This document shows, one piece after another, positions 1 to 9,768 of a DNA stretch of 64,000 nt (the first letter of the stretch is position 1; each line of letters opens with the position of its first letter). Source of the DNA: Harmonia axyridis. Its lineage: Eukaryota > Arthropoda > Insecta > Coleoptera > Coccinellidae. The stretch is from contig NC_059506.1 of assembly GCF_914767665.1 (NCBI RefSeq), positions 19,693,825 through 19,757,824 of the forward strand, in the 5' to 3' direction. Below the pieces are notes generated by a model. It did no database searches, had not been told where the DNA came from, and saw nothing but the letters and a program-made list of their open reading frames with translations. Position numbers and translations under genes: made by a program.

Positions 1-254
1 AGTTTGCCATGAAGTCCTTTTGAATAAACTGAATTTTTATGGTGTTAGAGGAAAGGCACATGATCTCTTCTCTTATTTGAAGGACAGATATCAGGTCGTG
101 AAGTGGAATGAAAAATCATCTAGTCAGAAAAAAGTTGAAGCTGGAGTTCCACAGGGTTCAATTTTGGGCCCCCTGTTGTTTATCATATTCATGAATGATC
201 TTTCTGAAAATATAGCAGCTGGAAAAATTTGCAGTTATGCTGACGATACCAAAT
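1..254 (+). pseudogene. Non-LTR reverse transcriptase palm fragment, cut at both ends
   Basis: The frame starting at base 20 is open and reads as the middle of a LINE reverse transcriptase. It contains the template-grip motif GVPQGSILGPLLF and the catalytic box SYADDT (around 235-250). Directly after YADDT the sequence becomes satellite DNA (aaatttcacg at about 251-260), so thumb and C-terminal parts are missing. The 5' side runs off the window. It is a dead fragment of a Jockey/CR1-like element, inferred from the motif style only; the clade is not certain. Confidence 0.8.
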
Positions 255-3200
255 TTCACGAGAAAAATCGGTCTTTGAAATTTGAAAAAAAGCTTTCTTC
301 CTGAAAATAAGATGGTATATCAACTTTTCCGAGAAGACACATCGGGCGAATAACTTCAGAACTGATAATTTTTTGTAAAAAACACGAGAACATGAATTAT
401 TCGAAATCCAGAGGAGGAGAAAAAAACGAAATGTCAATGCAAAAATTTGGATCTTGAAAATTTAACAAGAGCCTACCCAAGTGTCAGGTGGGTACCTCAA
501 CTTTTGGTAGTAGTAGCTAGAATTGAATATCTCCAGACCTAACGAAATATCGCTATAAAAGTCAGGAACAAAAATATCTCGAAATCATATGGAGATAAGA
601 AAAATCAAAATTTCAGGGAAGAAACGGTCTTTGAAATTTGAAAAAAAACCTTCTTCCTGAAAATAAGATGGTATATCAACTTTTCCGAGAAGACACATTG
701 GGCGAATATCTAGAGAAATGATAATATTCCGGAAATAACTAAGGAACTAAAATCATTTGAAATCCAAAGGATGAGAGAAAAACCAAATTTCCTAGTAAAT
801 TCATCAAAAGCCAACCCAAGTGTTAGGTGGGTACCTCAACTTTTCGTAGTAATAGCTTGAAATGAATATCTCCAGGACTAACGAAATATCGCTATAAATG
901 TCAGGAACAAAAATATCTAGATGTCATATGTAGATGTGATAAACCAAATTTCACGAAAAAAATCGGTGTTTGAAATTTGAAAAAAAGCTTTCTTCCTGAA
1001 ATATCAATATCTTCCTGGTATATCAACTTTTACGAGAAGACACATCGGGCGAATAATTTCAGAACTATAAATATTTGGAAAGAACTCAAGAACATAAATT
1101 ATTTAAAATCCAGAGGAAGAGTGAAAAACGAAATGTCAATGCAAAAATTTAGATCTTCAAAATTATACAAGAGCCTACCCAAGTGTTAGGTGGGTACCCC
1201 ATCTTTTGGTAGTAGTAGCTTGAATTGAATATCTCCATAACTAACGAAATATCGCTATAAATGTCAGGAACAAAAATATCTCGAAGTCATATGGAGATGC
1301 GAAAAAACAAAATTTCACGAAAAAAATCGATCTTTGAAAATCGAACAAAACCCTTCTTCCTGAAAAAAAATGGTATATCAACTTTTCCGAGAAGACACAT
1401 TGGGCGAATAACTTCAGAACTCTAATTTTTTGGAAAAAATTCAAGAACATAAATCATTTAAAATCCAGAGGAGGAGTGAAAAACGAAATGTCAATGCAAA
1501 CATTTAAATCTTCAAAATTTAACAAGAGCCTACCCAAGTGTTAGGTGGGTACCTCAACTTTTCGTAGTGGTAGCTTGAATTGAATATCTCCAGAACTAAC
1601 GAAATATCGCTATAAAAGTCAGGAACAAAAATATCTCGAAATCATATGAAGATGCGAAAAAACCAAATTTCACGAAAAAAATTGATCTCTGAAAATTGAA
1701 CAAAAGCCTCCTTTCTGAAAATAAGATGGTATATCAATTTTTCCGAGAAGACACATTGGGCGAATATCTAGAGAAACGATAATATTCCGGAAATAACTGA
1801 GGAACTAAAATTATTTGAAATCCAAAGGATGGGAGAAAAACCAAATTTCAATGCAAAAATTCAGTCCTAGAAAATTCATCAAAAGCCTACCCAAGTGTTA
1901 GGTGGGTACCTCAACTTTTCGTAGTAATAGCTTGAACTGAATATCTTCAGAACTAACGAAATATCACTATAAAAGTCAGGAACAAAAAGATCTCGAAATC
2001 ATATGAAGATGCGTAAAAACAAAATTTCACGAAAATAATCGGTCCTTGAAATTTTAAGAAAAACCTTTTTCCTGAAAATAAGATCGTTTATCAACTTTTC
2101 CGAAAAGACACATTGGTCGAATATCTAGAGAAATGATAATATTCCGGAAATAACTAAGGAACTAAAATTATTTGAAATCCAAAGGATGAGAGAAAAACCA
2201 AATTTCAATGCAAAAATTTAGTCCTAGAAAATTCATCAAAAGCCTACCCAAGTGTTAGGTGGGTACCTCAACCTTTCGTAGTAGTAGCTTGAATTGAATA
2301 TATCCAGAACTAACGAAATATCGCTATAAATATCAGAAACAAAAATATCTGGAAGTCATATGAAGATGCGAAAAAACCAAATTTCACGAAAAAAATTTAT
2401 CTTTGAAAATTGAACAAAAGCCTTCTTCCTGAAAATAAAATGGTATATCAACTTTTCCGAGAAGACACATTGGGCGAATAACTTCAGAACTGATAATTTG
2501 CTGAAAAAAACTCAAGAACATAAATTATTTAAAATCCAGAGGAGGAGTGAAAAACGAAATGTCAATGCAAAAATTTAGATCTTCAAGATTTATCAAGAGC
2601 CTACCCAAGTGTTAGGTTGGTACCTCATTTTTTCGTAGTAGTAGCTTGAATTGAATATCTCCAGAACTATCGAAATATCGCTATAAATGTCAGAAACAAA
2701 AATATCTAGATGTCATATGCAGATGCAAAAAAACCAAATTTCACGAAAGAAATTGGTCTTTGAGATTTGAAAAAAGCGTTCTTCCTGAAAATAAGATGGT
2801 ATATCAACTTTTCCGAGAAGACACTTCGGGCGAATAACTTCAGAACTATAATTTTTTGGAAAAAACTCAAGAACATAAATTATTTGAAATCCAGAGGAGG
2901 GTTGAAATACGAAATGTCAATGCAAAAATTCAGATCTTCAAGATTTAACAAGAGCCCACCCAAGTGTTAGGTGGGTACCTCAACTTTTCGTAGTAGTAGC
3001 TTGAATTGAATATCTCCAGAACTAACGAAATATCGCTATGAATGTCAGGAACAAAAATATCTAGATGTCTTATGAAAATGCGAAAAAACCAAATTTCACG
3101 AAAAAAAAATCGGTCTTTGAAATTTGAAAAAAAGCCTTCTTCCTGAAAGTAAGATGGTATATCAACTTTTCCGAGAAGACACATTGGGCGAATAACTTCA

Positions 3201-3288
3201 GAACTATAATTTTTTTGGAAAAAACTCAGGAACTTAAATTATTTGAAATCCAGAGGAGAAGTGAAAAACGAAATGTCAATGCAAAAAT
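255..3288. repeat. Dimeric satellite array, block 1 (about 8.5 units of ~357 bp)
   Basis: The marker aagtgttaggtgggtacc recurs with starts near 479, 818, 1181, 1536, 1893, 2250, 2607 and 2962, so the unit is mostly 355-363 bp (one shortened to 339). Each unit is two related halves of about 178 bp: half A starts ggtacctcaacttttcg (491, 830, 1193...), half B starts ggtatatcaacttttccga (314, 670, 1017...). Both halves then share aata-ctycagaact, a gaac core, gaaaaa-c-aaat and an AG-rich end. Short open frames inside (for example 2767-2970) are by-products of the repeat. No gene is seen. Confidence 0.93.
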
Positions 3289-4420
3289 TAATAATAATAT
3301 TTATTTATTTGCTCCATCAAATATGTTACATGGAATGTCAGGATATATATAGACAATAATATATAACACGAGTTAAATGTACACAACAAACACTGTTACA
3401 AGTTTAACAAACAATGAAAATAAACATTTAAAAAGTACGATCAAGGAATTCTCGCACAGAATAAAAACAATTATCCTTCAAAAAAGTTTTCAACGAATGC
3501 AAGAACTCTCTCCCTCTCAGATCTTTCAGACAGTCTGGTAACCTATTGTATATCTTGGCACACATATAATTTGTGCTTGATTGGGTTCTCGTGAGACGAT
3601 GATGTTTAATCAGTAGATGGTCCCTGTGCCTCGTTTCATAACAATGAAAACTTTCGAGAGTTTTAAAGTCCGAATTATTCTCTACCACATATTTCATACA
3701 TGCGAGGATGTAAGCAGACGACAGAGTCAGTATTCGCTCCTGTTTAAACAAATGTCTGCAACTTGTTCTGGTTGAGACTCCACACAAAGCGCGAAGAGCC
3801 TCTTTCTGTCTCAAAAAAATCCTATGTGCAGCAGAAGAACACCCCCACAGAAGTATACCGTAGGTGGCCACGGATTGAAAGTTGGCAAAATAAGTAATTC
3901 TACAGACATCAGCCGAGGAGACTGCTCTCATCCGCCTTATCGTATATATGGCCGTAGACAACCTTCTTGATAATTCAGACATATAGGGTTTCCATGAGAG
4001 ATTTCTGTCGAATATTATACCTAGTAATTTAATCTGTTCTGCATCGTGATCCCCGTGGCCTCCGAATCTCAGAATCTGGGTTTTATTTATATTTAATTTC
4101 AAACCATTTGCAGAAAACCATCCCTGTGCAGCCAGCATAGACATTGAAGACGCATCTCTCAGTAACTCCACAGAATCGGCTCTGTTGAACAAATTCGTAT
4201 CATCAGCATAGCGTACAGTCGCACTGACAGGGACATTCAGAGGGAGATCGTTCGTGTATATATTAAATAATACTGGTCCCAAAATTGAGCACTGTGGAAC
4301 CCCACGCTCTGTAGTATAGGTTGTTTTTTGACCCTTCCAGTCAACAATATTCATTCTTCCCTGAAGGAATGACTGGAAGATAAAGAGTGCCGTGCCACGA
4401 ATTCCATAATACTTCATCTT
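3289..4420 (-). mobile_element. 5'-truncated LINE inserted in the satellite (RT to C-terminus)
   Basis: An uninterrupted minus-strand frame runs from the satellite junction at 4420 to a stop at 3428. It carries GVPQCSILGPVLF, the catalytic RYADDTNLF (about 4195-4210), the thumb motif LGIIFDRNLSW and the usual LINE C-terminal domain (WGCSS...RALCGV). Fingers and endonuclease are missing. The 3' UTR ends in an AAT/ATTT tract at 3289-3312. Satellite stops at gcaaaaatt (3288) and resumes at aaaattta (4421), so about 6 bp of target (aaaatt) is duplicated and the insertion split a pre-existing unit. The frame has no lesion in the retained part, so it is fairly young. Confidence 0.88.
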
Positions 4421-5356
4421 AAAATTTAAATCTTCAAAATTTAACAAGAGCCTACCCAAGTGTTAGGTGGGTACCTCAACTTTTCGTAGTAGTAGCTTGA
4501 GTTGAATATATCCAGAACTAACAAAATATCGCTATAAAAGTCAGGAACAAAAATATCTCGAAATCATATGAAGATGCGAAAAAACGAAATTTCACGAAAA
4601 AAATCGGTCTTTGAAATTTGAAAAAAACCTTCTTCCTGAAAATGAGTTGTTATATCAACTTTTCCGAGAAGACACATTGGGCGAATACCTAGAGAAATGA
4701 TAATATCCTGGAAATAACTAAGGAACAAAAATTATTCGAAATCCAAAGGATGAGAGAAAAAACAAATTTCAATGCAAAAATTTAGTCCTAGAAAATTCAT
4801 CAAAAGCCTTCCCAAGTGTTAGGTGGGTATATCAACTTTTCGTAGTGGTAGCTAGAATTGAATATCTTCAGAACTAACGAAATATCGCTATAAAAGTCAG
4901 GAACGAAAATATATCGAAATCATATGGAGATGCGAAAAAACGAAATTTCACGAAAAAAATCGGTGTTTGAAATTTGAAAAAAAACCTTCTTCCTGAAAAT
5001 AAGATGGTATATCAACTTTTCCGAGAAGACACATTGAGCGAATAACTTCAGAACTGATAATTTTCTGGAAAAAACTCAAGAACATAAATTATTTAAAATC
5101 CAGAGGAGGAGTGAAAAACGAAATGTCAATGCAAAAATTCAGATCTTCGAGATTTATCAAGAGCCTACCCAAGTGTTAGCTGGGTAACTCAACTTTTCGT
5201 AGTAGTAGCTTGAATTGAATATCTCCAGAACTAACGAAATATCGCTATAAAAGTCAGGAACGAAAATATATCGAAATCATATGGAGATGCGAAAAAACAA
5301 AATTTCACGAAAAAAATCGGTGTTTGAAATTTGAAAAAAAGCTTTCTTCCTGAAAA
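4421..5356. repeat. Dimeric satellite array, block 2
   Basis: Continuation of the ~357-bp dimer, with unit markers at about 4456, 4815 and 5168. Same A/B half-unit order as block 1. It ends inside a B-half start (cctgaaaataa), where a LINE tail was inserted. Confidence 0.92.
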
Positions 5357-5868
5357 TAATAATAATAATGATAATAATAATACCCTTTATTAGCAAAATA
5401 TACTATTTACAAACAATGAAATTACAGAAATACAATAATTCAACCATAATGCTCCTCAATGTAAGAAATCAATAATTTTCTGAAATTCCTATAATTATCA
5501 CAATTTTTTATTTCAATTGGCAATTCATTATATAAAGTTAATCCTCTTACAAGTGTTGACCCTGATGCCGAACAGGTACGAAAAGAATCTACATAAAAGT
5601 TATTTCTATTTCTTGTATTATACTCATGCACTTCAGATATATACTTAATATTTTCAGATAAATAGTTTGGCAGCATTTTATGTTCAATCTTATTAATCAT
5701 TTCTAATGTTCTGAATTTAATCCTTTGTCTTACATTCATCAAATTCAACGCTTCTAACATCAACCTAATTGGAGTTCTTCTATTACACCTCAAGACCATT
5801 CTCATACCACGATTCAATATTTTCTGCAGCTTATCTATGCTATTCGATTTCAAGTTGAAAAATATAAT
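5357..5868 (-). mobile_element. LINE 3' fragment (C-terminal domain and ATT-type tail)
   Basis: The minus strand encodes about 140 residues of a LINE C-terminal domain (LQKILNRGMRMVLRCNRRTP, later EYNTRNRNNFY and LPIEIKNC), ending with a stop at 5440. The 3' side ends in an AAT-repeat tail at 5357-5381. This C-terminal type differs from the one at 3289-4420, so it is another family. Satellite flanks both sides and the unit phase continues across it. The apparent first residues of the frame (MIYH) are satellite. Confidence 0.85.
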
Positions 5869-6981
5869 ATGGTATATCAACTTTTCCGAGAAGACACATC
5901 GGGCGAATAACTTCAGAACTATAATTTTTTGAAAAAACTCAAGAACATAAATTATTCAAAATCCAGAGGAGGAGTGAAAAACGAAATGTCAATGCAAAAA
6001 TTTAGATCTTCAAAATTTAACAAGAGCCTACCCAAGTGTTAGGTGGGTACCTCAACTTTTCGTAGTGGTAGCTTGAATTGAATATCTCCAGAACTTACGA
6101 AATATCGCTATAAATGTCAGAAACAAAAATATCTAGATGTCATATGAAGATGCGAAAAAACCAAATTTCACGAAAAAAATCGGTCTTTGAAATTTGAAAA
6201 AAAGCTTTCTTCCTGAAAATAAGATGGTATATCAACTTTTCCGAGAAGACACATTGAGCGAATAACTTCAGAACTGATAATTTGCTGGAAAAAACTCAAG
6301 AACATAAATTATTTAAAATCCAGAGGAGGAGTGAAAAACGAAATGTCAATGCAAAAATTTAGATCTTCAAGATTTATCAAGAGCCTACCCAAGTGTTAGG
6401 TTGGTACCTCATTTTTTCGTAGTAGTAGCTTGCATTGAATATCTCCAGAACTAACGAAATATCGCTATAAATGTCAGAAACAAAAATATCTAGATGTCAT
6501 ATGCAGATGCAAAAAAACCAAATTTCACGAAAGAAATTGGTCTTTGAGATTTGAAAAAAGCGTTCTTCCTGAAAATAAGATGGTATATCAACTTTTCCGA
6601 GAAGACACATCGGGCGAATAACTTCAGAACTATAATTTTTTGGAAAAAACTCAAGAACATAAATTATTTGAAATCCAGAAGAGGGTTGAAATACGAAATG
6701 TCAATGCAAAAATTCAGATCTTCAAGATTTAACAAGAGCCCACCCAAGTGTTAGGTGGGTACCTCAACTTTTCGTAGTAGTAGCTTGAATTGAATATCTC
6801 CAGAACTAACGAAATATCGCTATGAATGTCAGGAACAAAAATATCTAGATGTCTTATGAAAATGCGAAAAAACCAAATTTCACGAAAAAAAAATCGGTCT
6901 TTGAAATTTGAAAAAAAGCCTTCTTCCTGAAAGTAAGATGGTATATCAACTTTTCCGTGGAGACACATTGGGCGAATAACT
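5869..6981. repeat. Dimeric satellite array, block 3
   Basis: Three ~357-bp dimers, markers near 6030, 6391 and 6750. The part from about 6245 to 6960 matches 2460-3176 almost base for base, including private variants (gttaggttggtacctcatttttt, a run of nine A before tcggtct). The block stops after cgaataacttc at 6981, where the ribozyme-bearing element starts. Confidence 0.92.
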
Positions 6982-7108
6982 TCCCGATAATAATAAATTC
7001 CCCAAGCGTCTGTGACACGGCACACACAAATATACCAAAGTAACACTGATGAGTCCGGTGTGTGTGCCAGGGACGAAACGCATAAGTAGGTATACGTGAA
7101 ATCCTACA
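6982..7108 (+). repeat. Left LTR remnant (3' part only)
   Basis: Matches 7671-7799 of the right LTR from tcccgataat to aatcctaca. The upstream half of the LTR, including the tRNA-like region, is missing, and satellite abuts directly. The loss probably happened by recombination within the array after insertion, because the flanking satellite positions on the two sides do not join up as a simple target duplication. Confidence 0.8.
7006..7081 (+). ncRNA. Hammerhead ribozyme motif, type III, copy 1
   Basis: Order of parts: GCG then UC with cleavage expected after C7010; stem I strand TGTGAC; loop; stem I return gTaACA; core CTGATGA (7046-7052); stem II GTCC...GGAC; GAAA (7075-7078); then CGC closing stem III with GCG. 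A15.1-U16.1 pairing is possible. Stem I has one mismatch here (GTAACA). Loop I carries GGCACACAC and loop II carries GTGTGTGCC, exact complements. Stem III is only 3 bp plus the A-U pair, so efficient folding may need the dimeric or longer RNA. Confidence 0.82.
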
Positions 7109-7109
7109 T

Positions 7110-7127
7110 TGGTGACCCCGACGTGAT
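7110..7127 (+). other. Primer binding site, tRNA-Trp type
   Basis: TGGTGACCCCGACGTGAT is the complement of a tRNA 3' end reading ATCACGTCGGGGTCACCA, which matches the T-arm/acceptor end of metazoan tRNA-Trp as I remember it. It begins two bases after the CA that ends the left LTR, the standard position for minus-strand priming. Confidence 0.75.
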
Positions 7128-7451
7128 GGCGGAAAACTGCGGCGTTGGAGCGCATGAGGCGACCCACTGCCCCGATCAACGTTACGGCTACTGGGGTGTC
7201 CATCGGACACTAGAGCTGATGTCACGCCGAGCCTCGTGTTTCCGTCAACACAGCACGCAAGCCCGACGTGATGGGAATGTCCGTCTTAACGATGTGTCCT
7301 GGAAAGCAGAAGGTCGATGCGTAGCTCCCATATATCTGCAATTTCCAACGAAACTCTAGACGCCTATTCCCATGACGTGCAATACGTGCTCCTTGGTCTG
7401 CCGCGGTATAGCGGACCTGAATAGGCGGCATTCACCGTCCGCACGATGCCA

Positions 7452-7503
7452 CGAGGTGCAGCTCTGATTAGGCGGCAATCACCCGGCTGCACCGATGACC
7501 TCG
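7452..7503 (+). other. RNA hairpin region inside the retrozyme-like element
   Basis: cgaggtgcagc (7452-7462) pairs with gctgcac (7486-7492) and cctcg (7499-7503), giving a long imperfect stem. A related motif, taggcggcattcacc and taggcggcaatcacc, occurs twice around it. Strong self-pairing fits a structured RNA rather than a coding sequence. Confidence 0.5.
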
Positions 7504-7534
7504 TAACACGCATAAGTTTCGTTCCTCCGTCACT

Positions 7535-7544
7535 GGGGAGGGAG
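7535..7544 (+). other. Polypurine tract before the right LTR
   Basis: GGGGAGGGAG lies three bases before the TG taken as the right LTR start (7548). This is the position expected for plus-strand priming in an LTR element. Confidence 0.6.
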
Positions 7545-7597
7545 TCATGTGGCGGCTCCACATAAAGCTCCACATAGCAACAATATACACAGCATTC

Positions 7598-7670
7598 GGT
7601 AGCCTAGAGGCTAAGACTGTGTTCTCACTCACCGAGATGTAACAAGGTCCCGGGTTCGAGTCCCGGCGGC
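7598..7670 (+). promoter_or_regulatory. tRNA-like module with A and B boxes (putative internal Pol III promoter)
   Basis: The B box GGTTCGAGTCC (7653-7663) sits in a perfect T-arm (CCGGG / loop / CCCGG, 7650-7666). An A-box-like D-arm, TAGCC tags GGCTA, lies at 7600-7613. Spacing is tRNA-like. The 5' acceptor strand that should pair with GGCTCCC is absent, so this is not a working tRNA gene. It lies directly upstream of ribozyme copy 2. Confidence 0.6.
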
Positions 7671-7694
7671 TCCCGATAATAATAAATTCCCCAA

Positions 7695-7772
7695 GCGTCT
7701 GTGACACGGCACACACAATTATACCAAAGTCACACTGATGAGTCCGGTGTGTGTGTGCCAGGGACGAAACGC
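7695..7772 (+). ncRNA. Hammerhead ribozyme motif, type III, copy 2
   Basis: Same layout as copy 1 but with a perfect 6-bp stem I, TGTGAC with GTCACA. Cleavage is expected after C7699 of GCGTC. Core CTGATGA at 7735-7741, stem II GTCC/GGAC, GAAA at 7766-7769, CGC closing stem III. Loop II is 2 nt longer (one extra GT) and keeps the loop I complement. All core residues of the hammerhead consensus are present, so this copy should be the more active one. Confidence 0.85.
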
Positions 7773-7799
7773 ATAAGTAGGTATACGTGAAATCCTACA

Positions 7800-8416
7800 A
7801 GTAGTAGTAGCTTGAATTTAATATCTTCAGAACTAACGAAATACCGCTATGAAAGTCAGGAACAAGAATATTTGGCACTCATATGAAGATGCGAAAAAAC
7901 CAAATTTCACGAAAAAAATCGGTCTTTGAAAATTGAACAAAAAGCCCTTCTTCCTGATAGTAAGATGGTATATCAACTTTTCCGAGGAGACACATTGGGC
8001 GAATAACTCGAGAATTGATAATATGTCAGAAAAAACTAAAGAACATAAATTATTTGAAATCCAAAGGAGTAGGGAAAAACCAAATTTCAATGCAAAATTT
8101 GAACCTTGAAAATTTAGCAAAAGCCTACCCAAGTGTTAGGTAAGTATTTCAACTTTTCGTTATAGAAATTTGAATTGAATATTTTCAGAACTAACGAAAT
8201 ATCGATATGAAAGTCAGGAACAAGAATATCTGGCACTCATATGAAGATGCGAAAAAACCAAATTCCACGAAAAAAATCGATCTTTGAAAATTGAACAAAA
8301 GCCTTCTTCCTGTAAATAAGATGGTATGTCAACTTTTCCGAGAAGAAACATTGGGCGAATAACTTCAGAACTGATAATTATTTGGAACAGACTCAAGAAC
8401 ATAAATGATTTAAAAT
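7800..8416. repeat. Dimeric satellite array, block 4 (diverged edge)
   Basis: About 1.7 dimers with more changes than blocks 1-3 (for example tatttcaacttttcgttatag near 8142). The array ends at 8416, where a LINE RT fragment begins. Greater divergence at the edge is usual for arrays homogenised from the middle. Confidence 0.88.
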
Positions 8417-8870
8417 CGGTTATGACTGATCTCTTCGGGAGAAAACCATGCTGATCGCCATGAATATTGCTGTTTTGTTCAATGAACGATTATAGCCTCG
8501 AACTGACAAACCGCTCGGCGATCTTACCAATAATAGGAAGCAGGCTTATGGGTCTATAATTTGAAGTATCAAACTTGTCCCCTTCCTTATACACTGGAGT
8601 CACCTTGGCACATTTCCATAATGTAGGCAGCTTCATAGAATCAAAAGAAATATTAAGTAGTCTGGTAACAGGATCAGTTAGAGACTCAGCACAGTTTTTT
8701 AGGATGCTAGCAGGAATGTTGTCAGGACCTGGTGCAGAGGTGGGGTCAAGTGATCTTAGAATGTCATTAATTTCTGTGGGACTAAAGCTGATACGATCGA
8801 GAGTCTGGTGGCATCTTGGTGCTTCAACATCAGGAATTAGTTCGTCAGGTTCCGATGTGAATGATTGTCC
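8417..8870 (-). pseudogene. LINE reverse transcriptase fragment (fingers), with one stop
   Basis: The minus strand reads FTSEPDELIPD, then APGPDNIPASILKNC, then VTPVYKEGDKF and NYRPISLLPIIGKIAERF, the fingers part of a LINE reverse transcriptase. An in-frame TAA follows SSRL (around 8489), and the frame goes on as QHGFLPKRSV to the satellite junction. Palm and C-terminus are missing. The part after the stop is still similar to RTs, so the stop is a later lesion. Confidence 0.8.
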
Positions 8871-9359
8871 AGAGAATCAGAGCAAATCACTATTATACTG
8901 ATAAATTTGCTTCTTCAGTGATAATACCTTCCAAAAATTCTACATTGAAAGTTCTTATATTTCCAATTAGCTTATGTGTTCTTCGAGTTCAATAATATAA
9001 ATTTTTAAATTGTTGAAACAAATAATCTTTCCGAATACAACTCATTCTTCAAATTTTATCAGAACATTATTTATTTTCATCAATCAAACTTGCTTATTTG
9101 AGGCAAAAATTTCTCATACGTCTTTATTATTGCTCACATATACCTTCCATGTCGACTTTGTTTTTGAGCAAAAAATATCTCAAGACCACAAAATCTTGAA
9201 TAGTTTATTCCATTTTTGACAACTACTCTCATTATATCTACTATCTCTTTGTTAAATCACTCAAAAACTTAATCACTCGCAATAGCATGATAATAATGTT
9301 AGGACATTACAACTAATCACCTTTCTTTTACTTTCGATAGGGGCGATCAATCGGTCAAG
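8871..9359. other. AT-rich stretch without a recognised gene
   Basis: No convincing coding frame on either strand. The 69-residue frame at 9010-9219 is AT-driven with no recognisable domain. The right part may be the 5' UTR of the LINE that follows; its 5' border cannot be fixed. Confidence 0.5.
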
Positions 9360-9768
9360 CGTACTTTCATGTGAATCTTCAGGCTTCGTGCCCGGATGCA
9401 TCGTGATTTTCTAGTGCTATCTAGAGCTAGTTTTCCAATCTTCTGCATCATTGATTCTGTACATCTGTAAAGATACACACACGTCGAGTTGTGGCTCCTC
9501 TCGGTTTCACCAATTTCAGTAATATTAAAGTGATAACAAATTGTGGAAACCTTTCAAGTGATACTGCGAGAGAATGGAGTGCTAACTAGCAAGATAAAAT
9601 TTTTATTCTGTTCTTGTATAACAGTGAAATTCTGAAATTGTGAATCAGTACAGCGGAATTCGCTTATCGCTAGCCATCAAGCAAAACATCCCAAGATATA
9701 GAGAAAAAATTGGAAACAAGTGTACAATAAATTCTAAAGAATATCACACAATATCAAAGATATAAGTA

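Larger units (their letters stand above)
6982..7799 (+). mobile_element. Retrozyme-like nonautonomous LTR element with two hammerhead ribozymes
   Basis: Noncoding element of higher GC than its surroundings. It has a right LTR of about 252 bp (TG at 7548 to CA at 7799), a left LTR reduced to its last 127 bp (6982-7108), a primer binding site two bases after the left LTR, a polypurine tract just before the right LTR, and a hammerhead core in each LTR copy. Copies of the LTR 3' part differ by one 2-bp GT step and a few substitutions. The two predicted cleavage sites lie exactly 689 nt apart. The internal part has no convincing coding frame but strong inverted repeats. Known family: plant retrozymes (small LTR elements with type III hammerheads that make ~600-1000 nt circular RNA). 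Calling this one a retrozyme is inference. Confidence 0.78.
7548..7799 (+). repeat. Right LTR (about 252 bp) with Pol III-like boxes and ribozyme
   Basis: Starts TGTGGCGGCTCC after the polypurine tract and ends CCTACA, giving TG..CA termini. It contains in order a possible TATA-like tatac, a tRNA-like module (7598-7670) and hammerhead copy 2 (7695-7772). The start is deduced from the tract and the TG; the left copy is too short to confirm it. Confidence 0.6.

Noticed and set aside
2767..2970. Repeated 67-residue frames (also 6551-6754) in the satellite
   Set aside because: They are the same repeat unit read by chance; other units have stops at the same place.
255..3288. Regularly spaced direct repeats that could suggest a CRISPR array
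   Set aside because: The repeated unit is ~357 bp with no unique spacers between short repeats; it is a eukaryotic satellite.
7046..7110. Type I hammerhead closed by the hairpin cgcata...tatacg after GAAA
   Set aside because: The required UH before cleavage would be UG, and the stem has a mismatch; the type III reading with GCGUC satisfies every core position.
7598..7670. A true tRNA gene
   Set aside because: The 5' acceptor strand complementary to GGCTCCC is missing and the anticodon arm is poorly formed; only the promoter boxes and T-arm are tRNA-like.
7096..7716. Overlapping open frames of 69-123 residues on both strands in the retrozyme-like element
   Set aside because: They overlap each other in several frames, lack domains and arise from GC-rich noncoding RNA structure.
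7046..7799. Penelope-like element origin for the hammerheads
   Set aside because: No GIY-YIG or Penelope RT, and the PBS/PPT/LTR layout is that of an LTR element; Penelope hammerheads are of another type.
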